Source: Rhodanobacter sp. L36 (lineage in GTDB: Bacteria; Pseudomonadota; Gammaproteobacteria; Xanthomonadales; Rhodanobacteraceae). Taken from it: a stretch of 64,000 nucleotides of DNA. Location: positions 163,172 to 227,171 of the forward strand of contig NZ_LMUV01000006.1 of NCBI RefSeq assembly GCF_009765755.1, written 5' to 3'. The notes under the pieces were generated by a model. It saw nothing but the letters and a program-made list of their open reading frames with translations. It was not told the DNA's origin and searched no databases. Each line of letters begins with the position of its first letter. The first letter of the stretch is position 1. Of the stretch, positions 39,238 through 47,886 are shown piece after piece. A program made the translations under genes and the position numbers.

Positions 39238-40541
39238 GTGCGCTCCGCATCGAAATGCTTGCGGATGCCCTGCCAGCACTTGTGGTAATCGTTCTGCAGC
39301 TGTGGCGCATCGAGCGCTTGCCGGGTCGGACGAATCACCTTGCGCGTCTCGAACATGAAAGCCATCGTGCCCTCGATCACATGCGCCTGCGAGAGATCGG
39401 CAGCGGACGCTTTCTCGAATGTCGCTGCATCGGGGCCGTGACCACTCATGCAGTTGTGCAGCGACGCGCCGCCGGGTACGAAACCTTCGGCCTTGGCATC
39501 GTATACGCCGGTGATCAGGCCCATGAATTCGCTCGCCACGTTGCGATGGAACCACGGCGGGCGGAACGTGTGCTGCGCCACCAGCCAGCGCGGCGGAAAA
39601 ATTGCCATGTCCACATTGGCGGTTCCGGGCGTATCGCTCGGCGAGGTGAGCACGGTGAAGATCGACGGATCGGGATGATCAAAGCTGATCGAGCCGATCG
39701 TGTTGAACCGGCGCAGATCGTATTTGTACGGCGCGTAGTTGCCGTGCCAGCCGACCACGTCCAGCGGCGAGTGATCGATCTTTGCCGACCACAGCGCACC
39801 CTGGAATTTCGCGATCAATTCGAAGTCGCCGTCCACGTCTTCATAGGCTGCGTGCGGCGTGAGGAAATCGCGCGCGTTGGCGAGGCAGTTCGAGCCGATC
39901 GGGCCGAGATCGGGCAAGCGGAACAGCGCGCCGAAATTCTCGCAGACATAACCGCGCGCTTCGCCGTCGACGAGCTCGACGCGAAAACGCACGCCGCGCG
40001 GAATCATCGCGATCTCCTGTGGTTCGATCTCGAGCACACCGAGCTCGGTGGCGATGCGCAGCGAACCCTGCTGCGGAACGATCAGCAGTTCGCCGTCGGC
40101 GTCGTAGAAGAAGCGGCCCTTCATCGAACGATTGGCGGCATAAATATGAAGGCCGATGCCAGCCTGCTCCGCAGGTCCGCCGTTGCCGGCCATCGTCACC
40201 AATCCATCGACGAAATCCGTCGGCGCGGAAGGCACCGGCAGTGCATCCCAGCGCAGCTGGTTCGGCGTGGCGGGGGCTTCATCGAAGCGGTTGTGAAACG
40301 TGGCGTGCGGCAGCGGCGCAAACGGTTCGTGCACGGCGGCGGGACGAATGCGATACAGCCAACTGCGTCGATTGCCGTGGCGCGGAGCAGTGAACGCGGT
40401 GCCGGACAATTGCTCGGCATACAACCCATGTGCCACGCGTTGCGGCGAATTTTGCCCGACGGGCAACACCCCATCGATCGCTTCGCTGGCGAACTCGTTG
40501 CCGAAACCGGATTGATAGGTCATTGGCGTATCTGCGCTCAT
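39234..40541 (-). CDS. hmgA: Homogentisate 1,2-dioxygenase
   Basis: Opens the aromatic ring of homogentisate to maleylacetoacetate using non-haem iron. The 435-aa protein has [78 protein letters not shown] and [13 protein letters not shown]. These carry the conserved His/Glu iron-site residues. The ATG at 40541 has GGAG six bases upstream; an ATG at 40562 is less likely. First gene of hmgA-lipoprotein-fahA, divergent from a small membrane protein gene. Confidence 0.95.
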   Translation of the reverse strand: MSADTPMTYQSGFGNEFASEAIDGVLPVGQNSPQRVAHGLYAEQLSGTAFTAPRHGNRRSWLYRIRPAAVHEPFAPLPHATFHNRFDEAPATPNQLRWDALPVPSAPTDFVDGLVTMAGNGGPAEQAGIGLHIYAANRSMKGRFFYDADGELLIVPQQGSLRIATELGVLEIEPQEIAMIPRGVRFRVELVDGEARGYVCENFGALFRLPDLGPIGSNCLANARDFLTPHAAYEDVDGDFELIAKFQGALWSAKIDHSPLDVVGWHGNYAPYKYDLRRFNTIGSISFDHPDPSIFTVLTSPSDTPGTANVDMAIFPPRWLVAQHTFRPPWFHRNVASEFMGLITGVYDAKAEGFVPGGASLHNCMSGHGPDAATFEKASAADLSQAHVIEGTMAFMFETRKVIRPTRQALDAPQLQNDYHKCWQGIRKHFDAERT

Positions 40542-40666
40542 GCATCGCTCCGCAAAATTCATGTCGAACGACTTGGACAGATCGTGATCCGAGTCGTCCG
40601 ATCAGCTGTTACTTTAGGTCCGCCGCCCGTTGCGGAGCGGCACCACATCACTCGCGAGGGGAAATC

Positions 40667-41068
40667 ATGTCTTCACAGTTCACTGCACCGCCGTTCGAAA
40701 ACAGGCCCGAAAGTATCTCCGATCTGGCCCTGCCGCTGGCGATCGGAAAAGGCTGGATCAAGTTTCTCGCCATCACGCAGATCGTGTTTGCCTCGCTATA
40801 CGTACTGGTTTCGTTCGGCCTCGGCTTGATCGTCGCATGGTTGCCGATCTGGCTCAGCATCGTATTGCTACAGGCGGCCGAAGCGATCGATCGCGCGCAA
40901 GTGCAGAACGATGCTGCGGCGCTGAAAGTGGCTCTGGGCAAACTGCGGCTTTATTTCATGATCCAGGCCATTGCAATGATCGTAGGTTTCTGCCTGGCGA
41001 TCCTCGGCATCATCATGGCGATCACGCTCGGCTTGAGCATGGCCAAGTTCGCCCATCTGCCGCATTGA
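40667..41068 (+). CDS. Small membrane protein of unknown function
   Basis: A 133-aa protein with two long hydrophobic stretches, about residues 32-70 and 96-125, each long enough for one or two helices. The polar region between them has EAIDRAQVQNDAAALKVALG. The N-terminal 25 residues are soluble and Pro/Glu-rich. It resembles DUF5362-type proteins in layout, a weak impression only. AGGGG sits seven bases before the ATG. It is transcribed away from hmgA and toward hppD, with a terminator after it. Confidence 0.7.
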   Translation: MSSQFTAPPFENRPESISDLALPLAIGKGWIKFLAITQIVFASLYVLVSFGLGLIVAWLPIWLSIVLLQAAEAIDRAQVQNDAAALKVALGKLRLYFMIQAIAMIVGFCLAILGIIMAITLGLSMAKFAHLPH

Positions 41069-41073
41069 CGCAG

Positions 41074-41097
41074 CGGGAGAGCGTCGAGGCTCTCCCG
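41074..41097. terminator. Hairpin between convergent genes
   Basis: CGGGAGAGC (41074-41082), loop GTCGAG, GCTCTCCCG (41089-41097). It lies 5 bases after the small membrane protein stop and 7 before the hppD stop. Only TTGTT follows, so it is a weak T-tract usable from both sides. Confidence 0.7.
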
Positions 41098-41104
41098 TTG
41101 TTCG

Positions 41105-42199
41105 TCAAAGTACGCCACGCTTCATCTGATCCCGCTCGATGCTTTCAAACAGCGCCTGGAAATTGCCTTCGCCGAAACCTTCGTTGCCCTTGCGCTGAAT
41201 GATCTCGAAGAATATCGGGCCGATGCAGTTCTGGGTGAAGATCTGCAACAGCTTGCGCTGCCTGGTTTCGAGGTCGGCGTCGATGAGAATCTTGTTGTGT
41301 GCCAGCCGCGGCACATCTTCGCCATGGTTCGGCACGCGCTCGTCGATCACTTCGAAATAGGCGTCGGGCGTGTCGAGGAATTCCACGCCGGCGGCGCGCA
41401 TGTTTTCCACTGTCTCGTAGATGTCGTCGGTGAAGCAGGCGATGTGCTGGATGCCTTCACCGTGATACGCGTCGAGGTATTCGTTGATCTGGCTTTTCGG
41501 ATCGTTCGACTCGTTGAGCGGAATCCGCACGATGCCGTCGGGCGCGGTCATCGCCTTGGACACCAGGCCAGTCTTGGCGCCCTTGATATCGAAGTAGCGG
41601 ATCTCGCGGAAGTTGAACAGACGCTCGTAGTAATCCGACCACTTCTGCATGTTGCCGAAGTAGAGGTTGTGCGTGAGGTGGTCGATGAAGGTGAGACCGA
41701 AGCCGGCCGGATGCTGATCGGCGCCTTCGATCGGCTCATAGTCGGCGTCGTAGATTGAACCCAGGTCGCCGTAGCGATCTATCAGGTACAGCATGCAGTC
41801 GCCAATGCCCTTGACCGTCGCCGCGTTCACCGCCTTGCTCGATTCCCTGGCGCCGATGGTTTCGCCGCCGTTGCCCAGTACGGTCTGCAGCACTTCGACA
41901 TCGGGCTTGCGAAAACGGATCGCGAAGCCGCAGGCGCTCGGTCCGTGCAGCTTGGCGAAATCGGCCGCGAAAGAATCGGGATCTTCATTGACCAGAAAGT
42001 TGACGCCGTTCTGGCGATACACGGTGATCGGGCGTGTGCGGTGACGAAGCACGGCGACGAAACCCATGCGCTTGAACTGATCGTGCAACTCGTGCGCACG
42101 GCCATCAGGTGCAGCGAACTCGACGAATTCGAAACCGTCGATGCCCATCGGGTTGTCGAACGTGGTGACCTGCATGCCAAGATTCGGTTGGGCGTTCAT
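41105..42199 (-). CDS. hpd: 4-Hydroxyphenylpyruvate dioxygenase
   Basis: Converts 4-hydroxyphenylpyruvate to homogentisate, feeding hmgA. The 364-aa protein has two VOC-type halves. The iron ligands are visible as His174 in FIDHLTHNLY, His252 in GIQHIACFTDD and Glu332 in PIFFEIIQRKG. AGGAG lies seven bases before the ATG at 42199; the frame to 42688 runs through the promoter and is rejected. A well-formed promoter lies about 100 bases upstream, with a palindrome between -35 and -10, shared with the divergent MarR gene. Confidence 0.96.
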   Translation of the reverse strand: MNAQPNLGMQVTTFDNPMGIDGFEFVEFAAPDGRAHELHDQFKRMGFVAVLRHRTRPITVYRQNGVNFLVNEDPDSFAADFAKLHGPSACGFAIRFRKPDVEVLQTVLGNGGETIGARESSKAVNAATVKGIGDCMLYLIDRYGDLGSIYDADYEPIEGADQHPAGFGLTFIDHLTHNLYFGNMQKWSDYYERLFNFREIRYFDIKGAKTGLVSKAMTAPDGIVRIPLNESNDPKSQINEYLDAYHGEGIQHIACFTDDIYETVENMRAAGVEFLDTPDAYFEVIDERVPNHGEDVPRLAHNKILIDADLETRQRKLLQIFTQNCIGPIFFEIIQRKGNEGFGEGNFQALFESIERDQMKRGVL

Positions 42200-42292
42200 G
42201 GCGCTCTCCTGCGATGAGTTCTGGTTAAGCTGCGACTTGAGAATGCCGCGACAAGCATGCGCGGAACCATGCGAAGGACTCGCATCGCAAAC

Positions 42293-42321
42293 GTTATAGT
42301 TACATATGAAACCAATAGCAA
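42293..42321 (-). promoter_or_regulatory. hppD promoter with palindromic operator in the spacer
   Basis: On the minus strand: -35 TTGCTA (42316-42321), exactly 17 bases, then -10 TATAAC (42293-42298). The spacer holds the near-perfect palindrome GTTTCATATGTAAC (42299-42312; 12 of 14 positions symmetric). A regulator bound there would block hppD transcription and, lying 22 bases before the marR ATG, could also repress marR. The size and AT-rich symmetric centre fit a MarR-family site. Confidence 0.75.
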
Positions 42322-42334
42322 GGAGCATCGCCGC

Positions 42335-42832
42335 ATGACCAGCAAACGTAAACCCGCACACCCCGCCGCCGAGCATGCGCCGCTGCAGCTGGAGCACTTC
42401 CTGCCCTATCGCCTGTCGATCCTTTCCAACACGATCAGCCAGGCGATCGCCGAAGACTATCAGCGGCTTTACGACATCTCGGTGACCGAGTGGCGCGTGA
42501 TGGCCGTGCTCGCGCGCTTCGAGGGTTTGTCCGCGCGCGAGGTGGCCGAGCGCACCGCTATGGACAAAGTGGCCGTGAGCCGCGCGCTGGCCCGATTGGT
42601 CGAAGCCGGTCGCGTCAGCCGGGTCACGCATGAGGACGACAAGCGTCGCTCCGTGCTCGGCCTTACCGAGACGGGCTGGACCATGCACGACGAAGTGGCG
42701 CCGATGGCGCGCGCGCGCGAACGCGAAGTGCTGGCGAAACTCGATGCGGACGAACGCGCGTGGCTGGAGCGCATTCTGGACAAGTTGCAGCCGAGGAATG
42801 GCGAACGGGGAACGGAAAACGGCGAACGTTAG
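42335..42832 (+). CDS. MarR-family transcriptional regulator
   Basis: A 165-aa winged-helix regulator. Recognition-helix region: LSAREVAERTAMDKVAVSRA; wing: RVTHEDDKRRSVLGLT; dimerisation helices at both ends. The likely ligand is an aromatic pathway intermediate, because it is divergent from hppD with a shared palindrome. HpaR-type MarR proteins control similar pathways. AAGGAG precedes the ATG at 42335 (nine bases). The last nine or so codons, giving NGERGTENGER, are made of a GGGAACGG-type intergenic repeat, so the native C-terminus may have been replaced or extended by repeat insertion. Confidence 0.9.
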   Translation: MTSKRKPAHPAAEHAPLQLEHFLPYRLSILSNTISQAIAEDYQRLYDISVTEWRVMAVLARFEGLSAREVAERTAMDKVAVSRALARLVEAGRVSRVTHEDDKRRSVLGLTETGWTMHDEVAPMARAREREVLAKLDADERAWLERILDKLQPRNGERGTENGER

Positions 42833-42916
42833 GCGCCTCGCAAGCGATCACTTCGATACACGTACACAACACCGCTATGCAGCTTTTGCTTCTGTTCCCC
42901 GTTCCCTGTTCCCCGC
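42803..42916. repeat. GGGAACGG repeat element, arms inverted
   Basis: The left arm (42803-42828) is made of tandem GAACGG-like units and lies inside the 3' end of marR. The right arm (42892-42916) is the complement type, CTGTTCCCCGTTCCCTGTTC and on. About 60 bases of ordinary sequence separate them. The same word family recurs at 47789-47877. Confidence 0.75.
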
Positions 42917-42922
42917 TTTCAG

Positions 42923-44422
42923 CTACTTCACCCCGTGCATCAGCTTGTTGATCAGCGGCGCCACCAGCAGCAACAGTACGCCGGCCCCGGCGAGCAACCA
43001 GAAGCTGAAAGTGAAACCGCTCAGTGCCGAGGTCGCCGTCATGCCGCTGGCACCGCTGATGTAGCCCGCGAGCAATCCCGACAGTTGCCCACCGACGGCA
43101 AGCGAGAGAAACCATCCGCCCATCGCCAGGCCGACGAGACGTGGTGGCGCCAGCTTCGTCACCATCGACAAACCGATCGGCGACAGGCACAGCTCACCAA
43201 CAGTCTGCAACACGTAGCACAGCGCCAGCGGCCAGAATGGAATCAATCCCTGGCCGTTGAGCAAATGCGCCAGCGCGTACATCAACACCGCGAAACCCAG
43301 GCCGTTGAATACCAGCCCGAGGCCGAACTTGCGCGGTATCGACGGCTCTTTATCGCGCGCGGCAAAGAATGACCACCCCATCGTGACCACCGGCGCCAGC
43401 ACGATGATGGCGAGCGGACTGACCGACTGGAACCAGCCGGTAGGAAACACCCAGTCGCCGAACATCTTTCGATCGACCAGATTCTCGGCAAGGAAATTGA
43501 ACGACGTGCCGAGCTGGAAGTAAAACATCCAGAACAGCACGTTGAACGCGAAGATGATCAGCATCGCCACCACGCGGTCCACCTGCACGCGCCCCTGTCG
43601 CGCGGCTTCGGCCAGCAGCACCACCGCGACGACCACAAACAACAGGCCGAGCACCCATGAAAGCCCGGAGCTGACGAACGCAAGCAGCAGATAAACCAGC
43701 GGCACGGCGACAACCGTGCCGAGCACAACCCAAGCCACGCGCGACAAACCTTCGGCTTCCGGCGCCGGGCGACCCACGCCTTGCAGGCTGCGTCGTCCAA
43801 ACCAGAACCACAGCAGGCTGAGCAGCATGCCGACGCCGGCGGCCCCAAACACGATGCGATAGTTCTGCTGCAACGGCGTGTTGGTGAAATAGCCGGCCAT
43901 CCATCCGGTCAGCAGCGGCGCCAGCAGTGCGCCGCCGTTGATGCCCATGTAGAACAACGTGAAGCCGCGATCGCGACGTGGATCGTCGCGTGCGTACAGC
44001 TGCCCGACCATCGATGAGATGTTCGGTTTGAACAAGCCGTTGCCGACGATCACCATCGCCAGCCCGATCAGGAACACATCGCGGCTGGGCAACATGACCA
44101 CAAACAAGCCCGCGGCCATCACCAGTGCGCCGAGCAGGATGGAACGCTGGTAACCGATGATCCGATCGGCGACGTAACCGCCGAAAATGCTGGAGGCGTA
44201 GATGAGTGCCGTGTACGCGCTGAAAATCGTTGCGGCCCACGCCTGGCCTGTCGCGCTGCCGTTGAAGAAGTGCGCCACGACGTACAGCGCCAACGCCCAG
44301 CTCACGCTGTAGAACGCGAAGCGCTCCCAGAACTCGGTCATGAACAGCATCCACAGCGGGCGTGGATGACCCAGCAGCTGTGGATAATTCGGACTGCTCG
44401 GCGTCGCGTTGTTGTCGGACAT
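42923..44422 (-). CDS. POT/PTR2 family proton-coupled peptide transporter
   Basis: A 499-aa major-facilitator protein importing di- and tripeptides with protons. The proton-coupling motif ExxERF is EFWERF (30-35). The loop GGYVADRIIGYQRS and FYMGINGGALLAPLLTGW are standard POT marks, and about 13-14 hydrophobic helices are visible. The ATG at 44422 has AGGTGG upstream; the frame to 44512 is rejected. It is convergent with marR, separated by the repeat element. Peptide uptake fits the surrounding amino acid catabolism, but no co-regulation is shown. Confidence 0.93.
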   Translation of the reverse strand: MSDNNATPSSPNYPQLLGHPRPLWMLFMTEFWERFAFYSVSWALALYVVAHFFNGSATGQAWAATIFSAYTALIYASSIFGGYVADRIIGYQRSILLGALVMAAGLFVVMLPSRDVFLIGLAMVIVGNGLFKPNISSMVGQLYARDDPRRDRGFTLFYMGINGGALLAPLLTGWMAGYFTNTPLQQNYRIVFGAAGVGMLLSLLWFWFGRRSLQGVGRPAPEAEGLSRVAWVVLGTVVAVPLVYLLLAFVSSGLSWVLGLLFVVVAVVLLAEAARQGRVQVDRVVAMLIIFAFNVLFWMFYFQLGTSFNFLAENLVDRKMFGDWVFPTGWFQSVSPLAIIVLAPVVTMGWSFFAARDKEPSIPRKFGLGLVFNGLGFAVLMYALAHLLNGQGLIPFWPLALCYVLQTVGELCLSPIGLSMVTKLAPPRLVGLAMGGWFLSLAVGGQLSGLLAGYISGASGMTATSALSGFTFSFWLLAGAGVLLLLVAPLINKLMHGVK

Positions 44423-44574
44423 GCTGGATTCCACCTGATGGATGACGCCGATATGCGGCAAGCTGCCGTCGACCCGCCGCGCAGATGTAACCAGCCGACG
44501 CGTCCACGTCAATGCCGTTGACTACCGCTCGCGCGTGAAACGATTTTGATCAGGCTTCCGCGTGAAACGCGGTA

Positions 44575-45423
44575 TCAACCTTCGAGCACGGTGCGCACAT
44601 CGAGCAGTTCGGGAAAGAATTCCAGCTCCAGCGCCTTCTTCAGAAAACTCACGCCGGACGAACCGCCGGTGCCGCGACGATGGCCAATGATTCGCTCCAC
44701 GGTTTTCATGTGGCGGAAACGCCAGAGCTGGAAACTTTCTTCCACGTCCACCAGCTGTTCGCACATGTGGTACTCCTGCCAGAACTCCGCGCGATCCTCG
44801 TAGATGCGCTTGAGCACGGGCAGCAATGCGGCGTTGCGCCGATGCGGCTGGGTCCAGTCGCGCTGCAGAAGTTCAGTCGGCACCGCGTGTCCGCGACGCG
44901 CCAGATACGCCAGGAATTCGTCGTACAGGCTCGGCGCCTCGAGCACGCTGCGCAATGCTTCCTGCGCCGCCGGATCATGCGCGAACACTTTCAGCATCTG
45001 CGCGTTCTTGTTACCGAGCAGGAATTCGATCTCGCGGTACTGCAACGACTGGAAACCCGACGACGGGCCGAGCACGCCGCGGAACTCCAGGTACTCCGAA
45101 GGCGTCAGTGTCTCCAGCACCGCCCATTGTTCGAACAACTGACGCTGCACCTGTTTCACGCGCGCAAGAATTTTCAGGCACGCGTCGATGTCGTCGCGTT
45201 GCAGATGCGCTACCGCCGCCTTGAGCTCATGAATCAGCAACTTCATCCACAATTCGGAGACATGGTGCTGCACGATGAACAGCATTTCGTCGTGATGCGG
45301 CGGCTGGCTCAGCGGTTGCTGCGCGGACAGCAGCGTGTCCAGGTGCAGGTAGCCGCCGTAGGTCATCTGCCCGTTGAGGTCGGTCTGGATGCCGGCCTCT
45401 ATGTCGCGCTGGTTCTCGCTCAT
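44575..45423 (-). CDS. kynA: Tryptophan 2,3-dioxygenase
   Basis: Haem enzyme opening the indole ring of tryptophan to N-formylkynurenine. The 282-aa protein has [20 protein letters not shown] with the distal His, [15 protein letters not shown], and the C-terminal [20 protein letters not shown] with the haem-ligand His. The start is uncertain: ATG 45423 gives the family-like [11 protein letters not shown], while ATG 45453 is also in frame. The remaining kynurenine pathway genes are not in the window. It is divergent from the pyruvate dehydrogenase operon across 286 bases. Confidence 0.93.
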   Translation of the reverse strand: MSENQRDIEAGIQTDLNGQMTYGGYLHLDTLLSAQQPLSQPPHHDEMLFIVQHHVSELWMKLLIHELKAAVAHLQRDDIDACLKILARVKQVQRQLFEQWAVLETLTPSEYLEFRGVLGPSSGFQSLQYREIEFLLGNKNAQMLKVFAHDPAAQEALRSVLEAPSLYDEFLAYLARRGHAVPTELLQRDWTQPHRRNAALLPVLKRIYEDRAEFWQEYHMCEQLVDVEESFQLWRFRHMKTVERIIGHRRGTGGSSGVSFLKKALELEFFPELLDVRTVLEG

Positions 45424-45709
45424 GGTGCTTCGCAGACTTCCGAAAAACGTCATGGTAGCGGGTGCCGCCGAAGAGAGTTTCAAGCGCGCGCACAGAAACG
45501 CATCGCGAACACCCAATGCCTCGCAGCCCTTGTGGCGCCTCGTATTTTCGCTCGCCGTACGTCCGCGCATGCTGCACCGGACCTTGCAGCGCAACATGCC
45601 CGCCTGTTATCAAGTGCGGTCTTGTTCGGTCGTTTGCGTGGCTCCGGATCGTGTGGAGTGCGCCATCTTCCTGGTTTCTTTTCCTCATTCCCTCAACCCG
45701 GAGCGAGTC

Positions 45710-46795
45710 GTGACCATCGCCGCCAAGTTTGAAATCGAATACCTGCAATACCTCGACGCCGAGGGCAAGCAGGTGCGTAACGATCTGCCTGAGTTCGCCA
45801 AGGACCTCGACCACATGGTCGAGTTGTACAAGCTGATGTTGTCGACCCGCGTGTTCGACGCCAAGTCGATCGCGCTGCAGCGCACCGGCAAGCTCGGTAC
45901 GTACGCCAGCTGCCTCGGTCACGAAGCCGCGCACGTCGGCATCGGCAGCGCGATGAAACCCGAAGACGTCTACGCACCGAGCTATCGCGAATACGGCGCG
46001 CAGCTCTATCGCGGCGTGCAGCCGCGCGAGGTCTACATGTACTGGGGCGGCGACGAGCGTGGCAACGATTACCAGAAAGAACCGGCGCGTCACGACTTCG
46101 CCTGGTCGGTGCCGATCGCGACGCAATGCCTGCACGCGGCGGGTTCTGCGCTGGCGTTCAAGATCCGCGGCGAGAAGCGCGTGGCGGTGTGCACGATCGG
46201 CGACGGCGGTTCGTCCAAGGGCGACTTCTACGGCGCCATCAACATCGCCGGCGCGCAGAACCTCCCGCTGGTCGCGGTGATCGTCAACAACCAGTGGGCG
46301 ATTTCGGTGCCGCGCAAGATCCAGTCCGGCGCACCCACGCTCGCGCAGAAAGGCATCGCGGCCGGGCTTTTCTCGATGCAGGTGGACGGCAACGACATCA
46401 TCGCCGTGCGCAAGGCGATGGAAGACGCGCTCGATCGCGCACGCAGCGGCAACGGCGGCAGCGTGCTTGAGCTGGTGACATATCGTCTCGGCGATCACAC
46501 CACCGCCGACGATGCGCGCCGTTACCGCGGCGAGCAGGAAGTGAAGGACGGGTGGGAAAAAGAGCCGATGAAGCGCCTGCGCAACTGGCTGGTCGCGAAG
46601 AGAGTGTGGGACGACGCGAAAGAAGAAGCCTGGAAGGCCGAGTGCGACGACTGGATGGACAACGAAGTGAACGCGTACCTGGAGACCAAGACGCAGCCGG
46701 TCTCGGCGATGTTCGATTACATCTTCGCCGAAGTCCCCGCCGATCTCGCCAAGCAGCGCGATTACGTCCTTTCGCTCGAATCAAAGGGTCACTGA
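45710..46795 (+). CDS. pdhA: Pyruvate dehydrogenase E1 component, alpha subunit
   Basis: ThDP-dependent decarboxylase subunit of the heterotetrameric (alpha2beta2) type. The 361-aa protein has the ThDP motif GDGGSSKGDFYGAINIAG ending in VIVNN, RTGKLGTYASCLGHEAAHVG, and the phosphorylation-loop-like YRLGDHTTADDARRYR. GTG at 45710 is chosen, with GGAG six bases before it. The frame extends upstream through kynA's promoter and is rejected. A branched-chain 2-oxoacid role is possible by sequence type, but pyruvate is the usual call for this operon order. Confidence 0.9.
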   Translation: MTIAAKFEIEYLQYLDAEGKQVRNDLPEFAKDLDHMVELYKLMLSTRVFDAKSIALQRTGKLGTYASCLGHEAAHVGIGSAMKPEDVYAPSYREYGAQLYRGVQPREVYMYWGGDERGNDYQKEPARHDFAWSVPIATQCLHAAGSALAFKIRGEKRVAVCTIGDGGSSKGDFYGAINIAGAQNLPLVAVIVNNQWAISVPRKIQSGAPTLAQKGIAAGLFSMQVDGNDIIAVRKAMEDALDRARSGNGGSVLELVTYRLGDHTTADDARRYRGEQEVKDGWEKEPMKRLRNWLVAKRVWDDAKEEAWKAECDDWMDNEVNAYLETKTQPVSAMFDYIFAEVPADLAKQRDYVLSLESKGH

Positions 46796-46798
46796 GTC

Positions 46799-47779
46799 AT
46801 GGCACAAATCACCCTCATCGAAGCAGTCACCCAGGCGCTTGCCTATGAGATGGCCCACGACGAAAGCGTCATGGTGCTGGGCGAAGACGTCGGCTTGAAC
46901 GGCGGCGTGTTCCGCGCCACCCAGGGTTTGCAGGAAAAATTTGGCGAACTGCGCGTGCTCGACACGCCGCTGGACGAAACCACCATTGCCGGCGTCACCG
47001 TCGGCCTCGCCGTGCAAGGCATGAAGCCGGTCGCCGAAGCGCAGTTCGAAGGCTTCATCTATCCAATGATGGAACAGATCGCCTGCCACGCCGCGCGCAT
47101 GCGCAATCGCACGCGCGGTCGCCTCACGGTGCCGGCGGTGTTCCGCGCGCCGTGGGGCGGCGGCATCCGCGCGCCGGAACATCACTCCGAAGCGAACGAG
47201 CATCTGTTCACCAACATCCCCGGCCTGCGCGTGGTGATGCCGTCGTCACCTGCGCGCGCGTACGGCTTGCTGCTCGCCGCGATCCGCGATCCCGATCCGG
47301 TGATGTTCTTCGAACCCAAGCGCATCTATCGCCAGTACAAGGAAGAAGTGCCGGACGACGGCGAGGCTCTGCCGCTGGACGTGTGCTTCGTGCTGCGTGA
47401 CGGCACCGACGTCACCCTGGTGAGCTGGGGCGCGCAAGTGAAGGAGGCGCTGGAAGCCGCCGACGAACTGGCCGAACAAGGCATCAGCGCGGAAGTGATC
47501 GATGTCGCCACGCTGACCCCGCTGGACTTCGACACCATCGCCGAATCGGTGCAGAAAACCGGCCGCTGCGTGATCGTGCACGAGGCGCCCAAGACCGCAG
47601 GCTTCGGCGCAGAGATCGCCGCGCGCCTCGCCGAGGAATGCATCTACGACCTGCTCGCGCCGGTCGAACGTGTGACCGGCTTCGATACGCACATCCCGCT
47701 GTTCCGCCTGGAAATGAAATACATGCCGAGCGTGGAACGCGTCGTGGACGCAGTGAAGCGCACGCTGGCGGCAAGCTGA
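46799..47779 (+). CDS. pdhB: Pyruvate dehydrogenase E1 component, beta subunit
   Basis: Partner of the alpha subunit, forming the ThDP pocket. The 326-aa protein has MVLGEDVGLNGGVFRAT, TPLDETTIAGVTVGLAVQGM, EGFIYPMMEQIACHAARMR, RAPWGGGIRAPEHHSEANEH and a C-terminal transketolase-like domain with SWGAQVKEALEAADELAEQG. It begins 3 bases after pdhA. pdhC follows after a 107-base gap occupied by a GGGAACGG repeat, unusual inside an operon. Confidence 0.93.
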   Translation: MAQITLIEAVTQALAYEMAHDESVMVLGEDVGLNGGVFRATQGLQEKFGELRVLDTPLDETTIAGVTVGLAVQGMKPVAEAQFEGFIYPMMEQIACHAARMRNRTRGRLTVPAVFRAPWGGGIRAPEHHSEANEHLFTNIPGLRVVMPSSPARAYGLLLAAIRDPDPVMFFEPKRIYRQYKEEVPDDGEALPLDVCFVLRDGTDVTLVSWGAQVKEALEAADELAEQGISAEVIDVATLTPLDFDTIAESVQKTGRCVIVHEAPKTAGFGAEIAARLAEECIYDLLAPVERVTGFDTHIPLFRLEMKYMPSVERVVDAVKRTLAAS

Positions 47780-47788
47780 TTTTAAGGA

Positions 47789-47877
47789 GCGGGGAACGGG
47801 AAACAGGGAACGGGCAAAGTAGCTCCCCGCGAGGTCTCCCAACTCTTCGTTCCCTGGTCCCTGTTCCCACTTCCCGG
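47789..47877. repeat. GGGAACGG repeat element between pdhB and pdhC
   Basis: The left arm GCGGGGAACGGGAAACAGGG (47789-47808) continues to 47814. The right arm (47848-47877) begins CGTTCCCTGGTCCCTGTTCC. The arms are imperfect complements, so the transcript can fold into a long hairpin just before pdhC. It is the same word family as 42803-42916. Confidence 0.8.
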
Positions 47878-47886
47878 ATAAATCTC

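Noticed and set aside
39036-40829. 597-codon plus-strand frame opposite hmgA and the lipoprotein gene
   Set aside because: Antisense to well-supported genes, no ribosome site, no family pattern. The same reasoning applies to the long frames opposite glmS (17512-18660) and xanB (14131-15393).
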